A stretch of DNA of 39,538 nucleotides from Alphaproteobacteria bacterium UBA6149 (GCA_002423155.1 DIUV01000020.1:13298-52835); one strand, 5' to 3'; positions 7,481 to 15,360 are shown, counted from the first letter of the stretch. Notes: a model not told the origin generated them from the sequence alone. Numbers and translations: made by a program.

Positions 7481-8160
7481 TGCTTCGTGTTGTATTTATA
7501 GCATTGATATTATTTTGTTTAAATAAAGCTACCTATGCAATGGATAATGATAATTTAATTGTTCCAGGTGAGCGGGTTGGTTTGGTTAACAAAAACTCTA
7601 CTGAAGCGGAATTGTTAAGAGTTTTACCTAGAAAACAAGTGGAAAGAACGGTTTATTATGAGGGAGAAGGTGGTTATCGTTGTGCTAGTAAGTTATTTCC
7701 AAACACAAACAAAGAAATGATAATTGTTTGGCAGAGCGATACAGAAGAAATTGCAGAATTATCGAATAGCAAAACTGATAAGCAAATAACTCAAGAAAAT
7801 TGTATAAAAAAACCATCATTTAGAAATCCTGAATTTATTATGTTGCAGGGCAAAACACTATGGAAAACAAAAGAAAATATTACTGTTGGTATGGATTTAG
7901 CAACTATTGAAAATATTACTAAATCACCAGTTAGTTTTAATATTTGTGGTTGCGATATAGATGGCAATATATATCAAGGTTTGTTGAATAAAATGTCTGG
8001 TCATTTGGATGACCAAAATAATCCAAATATTTCTGATATATATTATAATTCTGACAGCGATAAGAAAAACAAAGATATAATTTCTAGTGATAAATTATCA
8101 AAGGAACAAAAACATAAGATTTTTTTGGATAAAATATATGTGGTTTTTTCTGAAAAATAG
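7480..8160 (+). CDS. Secreted orphan protein inserted after nuoD
   Basis: I do not recognise this 226-residue protein. Residues 1-20 form a signal peptide ending ATYA. A PGERVGLVNKNSTEAELLRVL stretch follows. This kind of pattern appears near the mature N-terminus of many exported hypothetical proteins, but it does not identify a function. Four cysteines lie in the mature part: Cys68 (YRCASK), one in QENCIKK, and the pair in NICGCDID. The tail is highly charged. It overlaps the nuoD stop by one base and so is coupled to complex I translation. Its AT-rich codon use resembles the secreted orphan at 5432 and differs from nuoD. Confidence 0.75.
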   Translation: MLRVVFIALILFCLNKATYAMDNDNLIVPGERVGLVNKNSTEAELLRVLPRKQVERTVYYEGEGGYRCASKLFPNTNKEMIIVWQSDTEEIAELSNSKTDKQITQENCIKKPSFRNPEFIMLQGKTLWKTKENITVGMDLATIENITKSPVSFNICGCDIDGNIYQGLLNKMSGHLDDQNNPNISDIYYNSDSDKKNKDIISSDKLSKEQKHKIFLDKIYVVFSEK

Positions 8161-8197
8161 AGATTAACAATGCATATAATATTTTTTAGGTGACATT

Positions 8198-8446
8198 ATG
8201 AACCCAAGTGTAAAAGATGTAACAGCATTAAATAACTATAAACTACAACTTTCCTTTACCAATGGTGAAAAAGGTTTGTATGATTGTTCGCATTTGTTGG
8301 ACTTTGGAATATTTAGTGAACTAAAACAGGAAGAATATTTTAAGCAAGTGGAAGTGGTGCATGGCACTATCGCTTGGCCGCATGGTCAGGATATATGTCC
8401 AGACACTTTATATATTACTGCTTGTGTGGAAAATAGAAATATTTGA
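8198..8446 (+). CDS. DUF2442 domain protein (copy 2)
   Basis: An 82-residue protein. The landmarks are YKLQLSFTNGEKGLYD near the start and the hallmark GTIAWPHGQDICPDTLY near the C-terminus. An AGGTGA ribosome site precedes the ATG. It is clearly diverged from copies 1 and 3, sharing mainly the GT-WP-DI-P-LY skeleton. It sits in the nuoD-nuoE interval before a DUF4160 gene; DUF2442 and DUF4160 genes commonly occur side by side. Any toxin-antitoxin role is inference. Confidence 0.87.
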   Translation: MNPSVKDVTALNNYKLQLSFTNGEKGLYDCSHLLDFGIFSELKQEEYFKQVEVVHGTIAWPHGQDICPDTLYITACVENRNI

Positions 8447-8476
8447 AATGAATATGATTTTGGAGATTGATATATA

Positions 8477-8746
8477 ATGCCTACTATAAGCATGTTTTAT
8501 GGGATTTTAGTGATGATGTATTTTGCTGATAATACACAGCATCATTTGCCACACATACATGTGAAATATCAGGAAAATAAAGCAGCTTTGGATGTTAAAA
8601 CTGGAAAAATAATTGAAGGTAAACTACCAAGAAAGCAATTGAGCTTAGTTAAGGCATGGATTGAAATTCATAAGGATGAATTGATGGCAGATTGGGAGTT
8701 GGCTATTTCTGGTTCTGAGTTATTTAAAATAGACCCTTTGCGATAG
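8477..8746 (+). CDS. DUF4160 domain protein
   Basis: An 89-residue protein fitting DUF4160 throughout. It opens MPTISMFYGILVMMYFAD, continues with the HHLPHIHVKY stretch typical of the family, and then has EGKLPRKQLSLVKAWIEIHKDEL near the C-terminus, ending in a tryptophan-containing helix. The conserved histidines (HHxPHxHV) suggest metal or nucleic-acid chemistry, but no activity is established to my knowledge. It lies between two DUF2442 genes, 8 nt before the second, which is the usual partner arrangement for this pair. Confidence 0.9.
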   Translation: MPTISMFYGILVMMYFADNTQHHLPHIHVKYQENKAALDVKTGKIIEGKLPRKQLSLVKAWIEIHKDELMADWELAISGSELFKIDPLR

Positions 8747-8754
8747 GATTTTTT

Positions 8755-9009
8755 ATGCTGCTGGATGTCATAAAAGTTATACCAAAAGAAGGTTATGTGT
8801 TGTTTTTAGAATTTGAAAATGGAGAAAAAAAGATATTTTCGTTTAATGAGCTTATTGATAAACCGCCCTTTGACAAACTAAAATTATCTTCGCGGTTTTT
8901 TGCTGCAAAAGTTGATTATGGTACGGTAACTTGGCCGGGAGAAATTGATATAGCCCCCGATACGCTTTATACTCTTGGAGAAAATGCTCCAAATTTAAAA
9001 TTTAATTAG
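8755..9009 (+). CDS. DUF2442 domain protein (copy 3)
   Basis: An 84-residue protein with YVLFLEFENGEKKIFSF near the start and GTVTWPGEIDIAPDTLY as hallmark. It starts 8 nt after the DUF4160 gene and is therefore the likely direct partner of that gene. Its stop codon ends at 9009, 11 nt before the preferred nuoE start. It resembles copy 2 more than copy 1 in lacking the long C-terminal tail. Function unknown. Confidence 0.87.
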   Translation: MLLDVIKVIPKEGYVLFLEFENGEKKIFSFNELIDKPPFDKLKLSSRFFAAKVDYGTVTWPGEIDIAPDTLYTLGENAPNLKFN

Positions 9010-9020
9010 TGGATGAGTTT

Positions 9021-9611
9021 ATGCAAGCCGTCAGTGGAAAAGTAGAAAATGTTGCGCAGCCGAATTCTTTTGAATTTACGGCGGAAAACATTGAAAAATC
9101 AAAAGAAATAATCGCTCGCTATCCGTACGGGCGGCAGCAAAGTGCGGTTATGCCGCTTTTGACTTTGGCGCAAAAGCAACATGAAAACTGGTTGCCCAAA
9201 GCAGCGATGGATTGCGTTGCTGCCATGCTGGGCATGCCACCCATGCGCGTTTATGAAGTGGCGAGTTTTTATTCGATGTATAATCTGCGTCCGGTGGGTA
9301 AATATTTCGTGCAAATTTGCACCACCACTCCTTGTTGGTTGCGTGGTTCGGACGGCATCGTTAGTGCATGCAAAAGCAATACGGGCATTGATTTTGGGCA
9401 AACTACGAAAGACGGGATTTTTACTCTGCAAGAAGTGGAATGTTTGGGCGCTTGCGTAAATGCTCCGATGGTGCAAATAAACGATGATTTCTACGAAGAT
9501 TTAACCCCCGAAAATGTGGTGACAATTCTTGACGCATTAAAAGCAGGAAAGCAGCCCAAGACTGGTCCGCAATCCGCACGTTTTAGCTCTGAACCGCTTG
9601 AAGTAAAATAA
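9021..9611 (+). CDS. nuoE: NADH-quinone oxidoreductase subunit E ([2Fe-2S])
   Basis: A 24-kDa-type subunit that carries the [2Fe-2S] cluster N1a near FMN in the NADH-oxidising module. With ATG 9021 (196 residues) the ligands are Cys100 and Cys105 (ICTTTPCWLRGS) and Cys141 and Cys145 (ECLGACVNAP), the thioredoxin-like ferredoxin pattern. GTG 9009 would overlap the preceding stop and lacks a ribosome site, so ATG 9021, preceded by GGATGAG, is preferred. It is followed by nuoF after 11 nt. Confidence 0.96.
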   Translation: MQAVSGKVENVAQPNSFEFTAENIEKSKEIIARYPYGRQQSAVMPLLTLAQKQHENWLPKAAMDCVAAMLGMPPMRVYEVASFYSMYNLRPVGKYFVQICTTTPCWLRGSDGIVSACKSNTGIDFGQTTKDGIFTLQEVECLGACVNAPMVQINDDFYEDLTPENVVTILDALKAGKQPKTGPQSARFSSEPLEVK

Positions 9612-9622
9612 GGTAATATAAC

Positions 9623-10900
9623 ATGTTACAAGATAAAGATCGCATTTTTACTAATTTATATGGTCATCAGGACTGGCAGCTAAAAGGTGCTAAGACGCGT
9701 GGTGATTGGGATAATACCAAAGCCTTGTTAGAATTAGGGCAAGATGAAATAATTGAACGCGTAAAAGCATCAGGCTTGCGGGGGCGCGGTGGTGCAGGTT
9801 TTAGCACAGGCATGAAATGGTCATTCATGCCTAAACAATCTGATGGTCGCCCGTCATATCTGGTGGTGAATGCCGATGAAGGCGAACCCGGAACATGTAA
9901 AGACCGCGATATTATTCGCCATGATCCCCATAAATTAATCGAAGGTTGCTTAGTTGCAGGCTTCGCTATTCGTGCGGTGGCAGCTTATATTTACATCCGC
10001 GGAGAATTCTGCCAAGAGGCAGATCATTTAGAATATGCGGTGGCCGAAGCCTATAAAGCAGGTTTGCTAGGCAAAAACGCTTGTAAATCAGGCTATGATT
10101 TTGATGTGTTCGTACATCGCGGTGCTGGTGCATATATCTGCGGAGAAGAAACCGCTTTGATTGAAAGTTTAGAAGGCAAGAAAGGACAGCCGCGCTTGAA
10201 GCCGCCATTCCCAGCAGGTGCCGGTTTATATGGCTGCCCGACTACAGTAAATAACGTAGAATCCATCGCCGTTGCGCCAACTATTTTACGTCGCGGCGCG
10301 GAATGGTTTGCGGCTCTTGGTCGCCCCAACAACACGGGCACCAAAGTTTTTTGCATATCTGGGCATGTAAATAAGCCTTGCAATGTCGAAGAAGAAATGG
10401 GCATTCCCTTAAAAGAACTAATCGAAAAACACGCAGGCGGAGTACGCGGCGGTTGGGATAATCTACTCGCGATTATACCGGGTGGTTCATCCGTTCCTAT
10501 GTTGCCTAAAAATATCTGCGACACCGTACTAATGGATTTTGATTCCCTACGAGAAGTGCAATCAGGACTCGGCACCGCCGCAGTAATCGTTATGGATAAA
10601 TCCACCGACATCGTGCGCGCTATCGCCAGATTATCCAAATTCTACATGCACGAATCTTGCGGACAATGCACCCCCTGCCGCGAAGGCACTGGCTGGATGT
10701 GGCGCATGATGGAGCGCATGGCAACTGGCAATGCAGAACGCGAAGAGATTGACCAATTATTAGATGTTTCCAAACGCATTGAAGGTCACACAATTTGTGC
10801 GCTGGGAGATGCTGCGGCTTGGCCAGTGCAAGGATTGTTTAGACATTTCCGTGGCGAGGTGGAGCGGCGGATTGATGAATATACGAAGAAGGTGGCGTGA
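9623..10900 (+). CDS. nuoF: NADH-quinone oxidoreductase subunit F (NADH/FMN, N3 cluster)
   Basis: A 51-kDa-type subunit where NADH is oxidised and electrons enter FMN. The 425 residues hold the glycine-rich nucleotide loop GLRGRGGAGFSTG (51-63), the FMN-binding NADEGEPGTCKDRDI and CGEETALIESLEG segments, and the [4Fe-4S] N3 ligands Cys346, Cys349 and Cys352 (SCGQCTPCREGT) with Cys392 (HTICAL). The stop overlaps the ATG of the next inserted gene (TGATG), so that gene is translationally coupled. Confidence 0.98.
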   Translation: MLQDKDRIFTNLYGHQDWQLKGAKTRGDWDNTKALLELGQDEIIERVKASGLRGRGGAGFSTGMKWSFMPKQSDGRPSYLVVNADEGEPGTCKDRDIIRHDPHKLIEGCLVAGFAIRAVAAYIYIRGEFCQEADHLEYAVAEAYKAGLLGKNACKSGYDFDVFVHRGAGAYICGEETALIESLEGKKGQPRLKPPFPAGAGLYGCPTTVNNVESIAVAPTILRRGAEWFAALGRPNNTGTKVFCISGHVNKPCNVEEEMGIPLKELIEKHAGGVRGGWDNLLAIIPGGSSVPMLPKNICDTVLMDFDSLREVQSGLGTAAVIVMDKSTDIVRAIARLSKFYMHESCGQCTPCREGTGWMWRMMERMATGNAEREEIDQLLDVSKRIEGHTICALGDAAAWPVQGLFRHFRGEVERRIDEYTKKVA

Positions 10901-11193
10901 TGCAAAAAAACAACCCAAGAGAAATAGAATTTGCGCCTACATCTGAAATAGAGGCGAGGAAACGTGAAATACAGCTTTTAATAAATATAATAGAGCCTGA
11001 CCCTGAGTATCAGCCTTTGTTTTTGTCAGATGAAGCGTATGTTGGTGATATAACTGGAAATAGCAAGGAGCTTATAAATAAAAGGTTGGTGGCATATTTT
11101 GGAGAATCATTTAATTTTCCTTTTGATAAGACACTATGGAACGCAGTTGATATTATAAAACAACACTTTCCAGAATTTCCAGAAAGTTTATAA
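10900..11193 (+). CDS. Small orphan protein inserted after nuoF
   Basis: I do not recognise this 97-residue protein. It has no signal peptide, membrane segment or cysteine. The N-terminal half is charged (EIEARKREIQLLINIIEPDP) and the C-terminal half is a compact mixed region with RLVAYFGESFNFPFDKTLW. It could be an immunity or antitoxin-like protein by size and neighbourhood, but nothing in the sequence proves that. ATG 10900 overlaps the nuoF stop and follows AAGGTGG. Its own stop lies in the first copy of an AT-rich tandem repeat upstream of hicB. Confidence 0.65.
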   Translation: MQKNNPREIEFAPTSEIEARKREIQLLINIIEPDPEYQPLFLSDEAYVGDITGNSKELINKRLVAYFGESFNFPFDKTLWNAVDIIKQHFPEFPESL

Positions 11194-11216
11194 TAAATAA
11201 TCTTATAATAAATAAT
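11188..11216. repeat. Tandem 14-bp AT-rich repeat upstream of hicB
   Basis: TTATAATAAATAAT occurs at 11188-11201 and again at 11203-11216, perfect copies with a 15-bp period. It contains TATAAT-like sequence and lies 25-53 bp upstream of hicB. That would suit an internal promoter or an antitoxin-binding site, though simple slippage duplication would look the same. Confidence 0.5.
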
Positions 11217-11241
11217 TGGAAAATCACTGGAGACAAAAAAC

Positions 11242-11451
11242 ATGAAAAAACTAAACCTAATCATCTATGAAGAAGATGGTGCATTTGTGGCACAATGTTT
11301 AAATTGTGGGGTTGCCTCACAGGGGGATACTTATGAAGAAGCATTGTTAAATATAAAAGAAGCAGTAGAACTATATTATGAAGATTCAGTGGGTGCGCCC
11401 TATATTAATATTAGTTCAGTAACTGTAACAGAACAATTTGTTAATGGCTAG
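11242..11451 (+). CDS. hicB: HicB-family antitoxin
   Basis: A 69-residue protein with the partial RNase-H-like HicB fold: IYEEDGAFVAQCLNCGVASQGDT followed by the helix EEALLNIKEAVELYYED. This is the short form, without the C-terminal ribbon-helix-helix or HTH found in longer HicB proteins, so DNA autoregulation may be weak or use another factor. It neutralises HicA by direct binding in characterised systems. It precedes hicA by 8 nt, the antitoxin-first order. A GGAG ribosome site lies upstream. Confidence 0.88.
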   Translation: MKKLNLIIYEEDGAFVAQCLNCGVASQGDTYEEALLNIKEAVELYYEDSVGAPYINISSVTVTEQFVNG

Positions 11452-11459
11452 GTTTGGCG

Positions 11460-11666
11460 ATGATTAGGGGATTTGAGTCGCGAGATGTAATTAAATTATT
11501 AGAAAAAAGAGGTTTTGTGTTGAAGTCAGTTAAAGGAAGTCATCACAAATATATAAAAGATAGTTTGGTAGTTATTGTGCCACATCCGAAAAAGGATCTA
11601 AAGTACGGAACAGTTAGAGCTATTTTGGATTCGGCACATTTATCTATCAAAGAGTTGGTAAACTAA
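11460..11666 (+). CDS. hicA: HicA-family mRNA interferase toxin
   Basis: A 68-residue double-stranded-RNA-binding-like toxin that cleaves mRNA in characterised members. The active-site region KGSHHKY has the conserved histidine (His28), and VPHPKKDLKYGTVRAILDSA is the usual beta-strand/helix part. ATG 11460 has AGG seven nt upstream, so the in-frame TTG at 11454 is rejected. It forms a pair with hicB and ends 1 nt before the BrnT gene. The catalytic motif is intact, so the toxin is probably functional. Confidence 0.9.
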   Translation: MIRGFESRDVIKLLEKRGFVLKSVKGSHHKYIKDSLVVIVPHPKKDLKYGTVRAILDSAHLSIKELVN

Positions 11667-11667
11667 A

Positions 11668-11967
11668 ATGCCAACAATTATATACGGTAATTTTGAATGG
11701 GATGAAGATAAAAACAAAAGCAATCTTGAAAAGCACGATATTGCTTTTGAGGAAGCAACAGAAATTTTTTATTTAGATCGTTACAATAGTAAGCCATATC
11801 TGCATGCTGGTTTAGAGTTTCGTAGCTTTTCAGTTGGCAAAATAAATGATGTTGAGATAACTGTGGTGTACACATTAAGAAATGCAAGAATTAGAATTAT
11901 TTCTGCAAGGAGAGCAAGTTATGAAGAGCGAGAATATTACAGAAAAATCGTTGGAAACCAAGGCTAG
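11668..11967 (+). CDS. brnT: BrnT-family ribonuclease toxin
   Basis: A 99-residue protein of the RelE-like BrnT family. The N-terminus FEWDEDKNKSNLEKHDIAFEEA and the C-terminus IRIISARRASYEEREYYRK are the family signatures; in studied members basic and tyrosine residues of the C-terminal part take part in RNA cleavage. All signature positions look intact. It starts 1 nt after the hicA stop and overlaps the following antitoxin gene by 47 nt, the toxin-first order normal for brnTA. Confidence 0.92.
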   Translation: MPTIIYGNFEWDEDKNKSNLEKHDIAFEEATEIFYLDRYNSKPYLHAGLEFRSFSVGKINDVEITVVYTLRNARIRIISARRASYEEREYYRKIVGNQG

Positions 11968-12226
11968 GTGGGAACGATTGAAAAATATGACCGATGACGA
12001 AGTTTCTACAGCCATTGCGGATGACCCGGACTCTAAAGTGCCTAATGAACCTGAATTTTTGGCACAAGGAGTTATGGTGAAGGGTAATAAAGAAAATTTG
12101 ATGGTTTTGCCAATAACTGTTGATTTAGCAACAGCTAGTTTTTTAAGTGAACATCATATTGATTGTCAGACGCTTATATCTGGCATACTCAAAGCTTATG
12201 TGGATAGTCAAAATACAGCCTTATAG
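11921..12226 (+). CDS. brnA: BrnA-like antitoxin
   Basis: A 101-residue protein. KARWERLKNMTDDEV in the N-terminal part and the C-terminal region LPITVDLATASFLSEHHID with QTLISGILKAYVDSQ follow the BrnA pattern of an N-terminal toxin-binding part and a C-terminal ribbon-helix-helix. I chose ATG 11921 because AAGGAGAG ends 6 nt upstream; a longer frame from 11882 merely runs through brnT. BrnA proteins usually repress their own operon, but here the gene lies 23 nt before nuoG inside the complex I operon. Confidence 0.82.
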   Translation: MKSENITEKSLETKARWERLKNMTDDEVSTAIADDPDSKVPNEPEFLAQGVMVKGNKENLMVLPITVDLATASFLSEHHIDCQTLISGILKAYVDSQNTAL

Positions 12227-12249
12227 TATAAAAAATTAGGAAACTAAAA

Positions 12250-14322
12250 ATGCCAACATTAAAACTAAACGGACAGGATGTAGAATTTGAGCAAGGGCTT
12301 ACCGTGCTGCAAGTTTGTGAGCAACAGGGCATTGAAATTCCGCGTTTTTGTTATCATGAAAAATTAAAAATTGCCGGCAATTGCCGCATGTGTCTGGTGG
12401 AGGTAAAGCCTGGGCCGCCTAAGCCGCAAGCTTCTTGTGCTATGCCTGCAAATAACGGTATGGAAGTGCAGACTGAGTCTGCCATGGTGAAGCGTGCACG
12501 CGAAGGGGTGATGGAGTTTTTGCTGATCAACCATCCGCTAGATTGCCCAATTTGTGACCAAGGTGGCGAGTGTGATTTGCAAGATCAATCCGTCGCTTAC
12601 GGCAAAGGCATCAGCCGCTATGACGAGTGCAAACGCTCGGTTGAAGATAAAAATATGGGCCCGTTAATCAAAACCACCATGACTCGCTGCATCCATTGCA
12701 CCCGTTGCGTACGTTTTGCCGAGGAAATCGCTGGTGTGCCTGAGTTGGGCGCAGTTGGGCGTGGTGAGCATATGGAAATCACCACTTATGTTGAGCAGGC
12801 TTTCCATTCTGAACTTTCCGCCAATATTATTGACCTTTGCCCAGTTGGTGCGCTGACTTCTCGCCCTTATGCCTTTGCAGCACGTCCGTGGGAATTGACT
12901 AATACTGATAGTGTTGATGTGATGGACGCGGTAGGTTCTTCCATTCGGGTGGATAGTCGTGGTAATGCAGTGTTGCGGATTTTGCCACGGGCTAACGATG
13001 AAATAAATGAAGAATGGATATCTGATAAAACGCGTTACGCGTGCGATGGTCTGAAACTGCAACGCTTAGATAAATCTTATATACGTGAAAATGGCAAATT
13101 ACGTGCCGCCACTTGGGAAGAAGCTTTTGCCAAAATAGCTGAAAAAACCAAGGGAGTTCCCGGTGAAAAAATCGCTGCTTTAGCAGGTGACCAAGCTTGT
13201 GTGGAAAGCATGACTGCGCTGAAAGATTTAATGACTGCTTTAGGCAGTGGCAATATTGATTGCCGTCAGGACGGCGCAAAGCTAAACCAAAAAGATAGAG
13301 CGAGTTATTTATTCAACACCAGCATTGCTGGTTTGGAAGATGCAGATTTGATTTTATTAGTTGGCACTAATCCGCGCTGGGAAGCGCCATTAGTAAATGC
13401 CCGCATTCGCAAAACTTATCTGCGGGGAAATTTAAAAGTTTACAATCTCGGCAATCCACATGATTTGACTTATAAAGTTGAAGAACTGGGAACTGATCCG
13501 CAAATTTTATCAGAAATTGCTAATGGTAAACATCCGCTCCATGCCGCTATTCAGCAGGCAAAAAAGCCGGTTATCATCCTTGGCATGGGCGCGTTAACTC
13601 GCCCAGATGGTGAATCAATCTTGCAAACTGCAAAATTCTTGGCGAGTAAAACGCCAATTATTCAAGCTAATTGGAACGGATTTAATATTTTGCACACCGC
13701 AGCAGCAAGGGTAGGGGGCTTGGATATTGGCTTTGTTCCTTCTTGTGAGCATCATTTAGATACGGCAGCGATTTTGAACGATACTTTAAGTGGCGTAATT
13801 GACGTGATTTATTTACTCGGGGTTGATGAGATTGATGCTAAATATTACGGAAAATCTTTTGTTATTTATCAAGGTTCTCATGGGGATGTGGGCGCAGAGC
13901 GTGCGGATGTTATTTTACCAGGTTCTGCTTATACGGAAAAAGATGCCACTTACGTCAATATGGAAGGCCGCCCACAACGCACTGGCAAAGCGGTGGCTGC
14001 TCCAGGAGAGGCAAAGGAAGATTGGAAGATTATTCGTGCCCTTGCAGAGAAATTAAATATTGAATTGCCGTATAATAATTTAGCGCAACTACGTGAATAT
14101 ATTGCGAAAATTGCTCCCCAATTGGCAAATATTGATGAACTAACTCCAGCGAGCTGGTTGCCAGTTAATTCATTAGAAGATTTTCCGATTGCTCAAGCTG
14201 GTTTTGAAGAAAAAATCACTAATTTTTATATGACAGATCCCATCAGCCGCATTTCTCCAACTATGGCGGAATGCACGCGAGATGTGTTAAAGATAAACCC
14301 AGAAAAAAATAAGGCGGCGTGA
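12250..14322 (+). CDS. nuoG: NADH-quinone oxidoreductase subunit G
   Basis: A 75-kDa-type subunit carrying most of the electron wire. Ligands visible are Cys34, 45, 48 and 63 for [2Fe-2S] N1b; His95 with Cys99, 102 and 108 for N5; and Cys147, 150, 153 and a later Cys in IIDLCPVGAL for N4. Residues from about 220 onward form the molybdopterin-oxidoreductase-like domain without cofactor. At 690 residues it is the normal alphaproteobacterial and mitochondrial length, shorter than the E. coli form. The start follows AGGAAAC after the brnA gene. The stop overlaps the nuoH start (TGATG). Confidence 0.98.
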   Translation: MPTLKLNGQDVEFEQGLTVLQVCEQQGIEIPRFCYHEKLKIAGNCRMCLVEVKPGPPKPQASCAMPANNGMEVQTESAMVKRAREGVMEFLLINHPLDCPICDQGGECDLQDQSVAYGKGISRYDECKRSVEDKNMGPLIKTTMTRCIHCTRCVRFAEEIAGVPELGAVGRGEHMEITTYVEQAFHSELSANIIDLCPVGALTSRPYAFAARPWELTNTDSVDVMDAVGSSIRVDSRGNAVLRILPRANDEINEEWISDKTRYACDGLKLQRLDKSYIRENGKLRAATWEEAFAKIAEKTKGVPGEKIAALAGDQACVESMTALKDLMTALGSGNIDCRQDGAKLNQKDRASYLFNTSIAGLEDADLILLVGTNPRWEAPLVNARIRKTYLRGNLKVYNLGNPHDLTYKVEELGTDPQILSEIANGKHPLHAAIQQAKKPVIILGMGALTRPDGESILQTAKFLASKTPIIQANWNGFNILHTAAARVGGLDIGFVPSCEHHLDTAAILNDTLSGVIDVIYLLGVDEIDAKYYGKSFVIYQGSHGDVGAERADVILPGSAYTEKDATYVNMEGRPQRTGKAVAAPGEAKEDWKIIRALAEKLNIELPYNNLAQLREYIAKIAPQLANIDELTPASWLPVNSLEDFPIAQAGFEEKITNFYMTDPISRISPTMAECTRDVLKINPEKNKAA

Positions 14323-15356
14323 TGGACGAGTCTTTAAAACAATTAATAACCCATTTTTGTCCACAAATGTTGGTTTTTGCTCCGGCAATAATCGCGGTGG
14401 CGAAAATATTAATGGTGGTATTGCCGTTGCTGATAGCAGTTGCTTATCTGACATTGGCGGAGCGTAAAGTAATTGCGGCAATGCAATTGCGCAAAGGTCC
14501 CAATGTGGTGGGACCTTTTGGTTTGTTGCAGCCAATAGTTGATGGGGTAAAACTTTTTTTAAAAGAAACAATTTTACCAGCTAAAGCTAATAAATTGATA
14601 TTTTTATTAGCTCCGATGATTACTTTCATCTTGGCATTGCTCGGCTGGGCAGTTATTCCTTTGAGCGACACTTTCGTAATTGCTGATTTAAACGTGGGAA
14701 TTTTATATCTTTTTGCCATGTCATCTCTGGGTGTATATGGGATTATCATGGCAGGTTGGGCAAGTAACTCACGTTATGCATTTTTGGGAGCCATTCGCTC
14801 AGCCGCGCAAATGATTTCTTATGAGGTTTCCATTGGTTTTGTAATCGTCACCGTATTGTTAATGGTCGGATCATTGAATTTGCGTGATATTGTGCATGCG
14901 CAAGAACATGGCTGGTTCGTATTCAGCGGATTATTCCCCATGTTTGTGATTTTCTTTATTTCATCCTTGGCGGAAACCAACCGTCTTCCATTTGACTTAC
15001 CCGAGGCGGAAGGAGAATTAGTCGCAGGTTATAACGTCGAATATTCATCTATGTCCTTCGCGTTATTTTTCCTTGGTGAATATGCCAATATGATTTTAAT
15101 TTCGGGCATGACCACTATCCTCTTCCTTGGTGGATGGTTGCCGCCTTTCGACACTCCTTTATTAAAAATGCTGCCGCCCGTGGTGTGGTTTGCATTAAAA
15201 GTTGCATTTTTACTATTTGTGTTTATTTGGGTTCGTGCAGCCTTTCCGCGTTATCGCTATGATCAGTTGATGCGTTTGGGTTGGAAAGTGTTTTTGCCAA
15301 TTTCTTTGTTTTGGGTAGTGGCGACGGCAACTTATCTCCAGTTTTTTAAGGGATAG
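14322..15356 (+). CDS. nuoH: NADH-quinone oxidoreductase subunit H
   Basis: A membrane subunit that forms the quinone entry chamber with NuoB and NuoD. The 344 residues form about eight to nine helices. Family landmarks are AERKVIAAMQLRKGPNVVGP in the first loop and ETNRLPFDLPEAEGELVAGYN in the large acidic cytoplasmic loop. ATG 14322 overlaps the nuoG stop and follows AAGGCGG. Length and motifs are complete. Confidence 0.98.
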   Translation: MDESLKQLITHFCPQMLVFAPAIIAVAKILMVVLPLLIAVAYLTLAERKVIAAMQLRKGPNVVGPFGLLQPIVDGVKLFLKETILPAKANKLIFLLAPMITFILALLGWAVIPLSDTFVIADLNVGILYLFAMSSLGVYGIIMAGWASNSRYAFLGAIRSAAQMISYEVSIGFVIVTVLLMVGSLNLRDIVHAQEHGWFVFSGLFPMFVIFFISSLAETNRLPFDLPEAEGELVAGYNVEYSSMSFALFFLGEYANMILISGMTTILFLGGWLPPFDTPLLKMLPPVVWFALKVAFLLFVFIWVRAAFPRYRYDQLMRLGWKVFLPISLFWVVATATYLQFFKG

Positions 15357-15360
15357 AAAA

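Noticed and set aside
10093..10638. A 181-codon minus-strand frame opposite nuoF
   Set aside because: It is a shadow of the highly conserved nuoF coding sequence.
11882..12226. Longer start for the BrnA-like protein at 11882
   Set aside because: The first 13 codons lie wholly within brnT and the ribosome site AAGGAGAG clearly serves ATG 11921.
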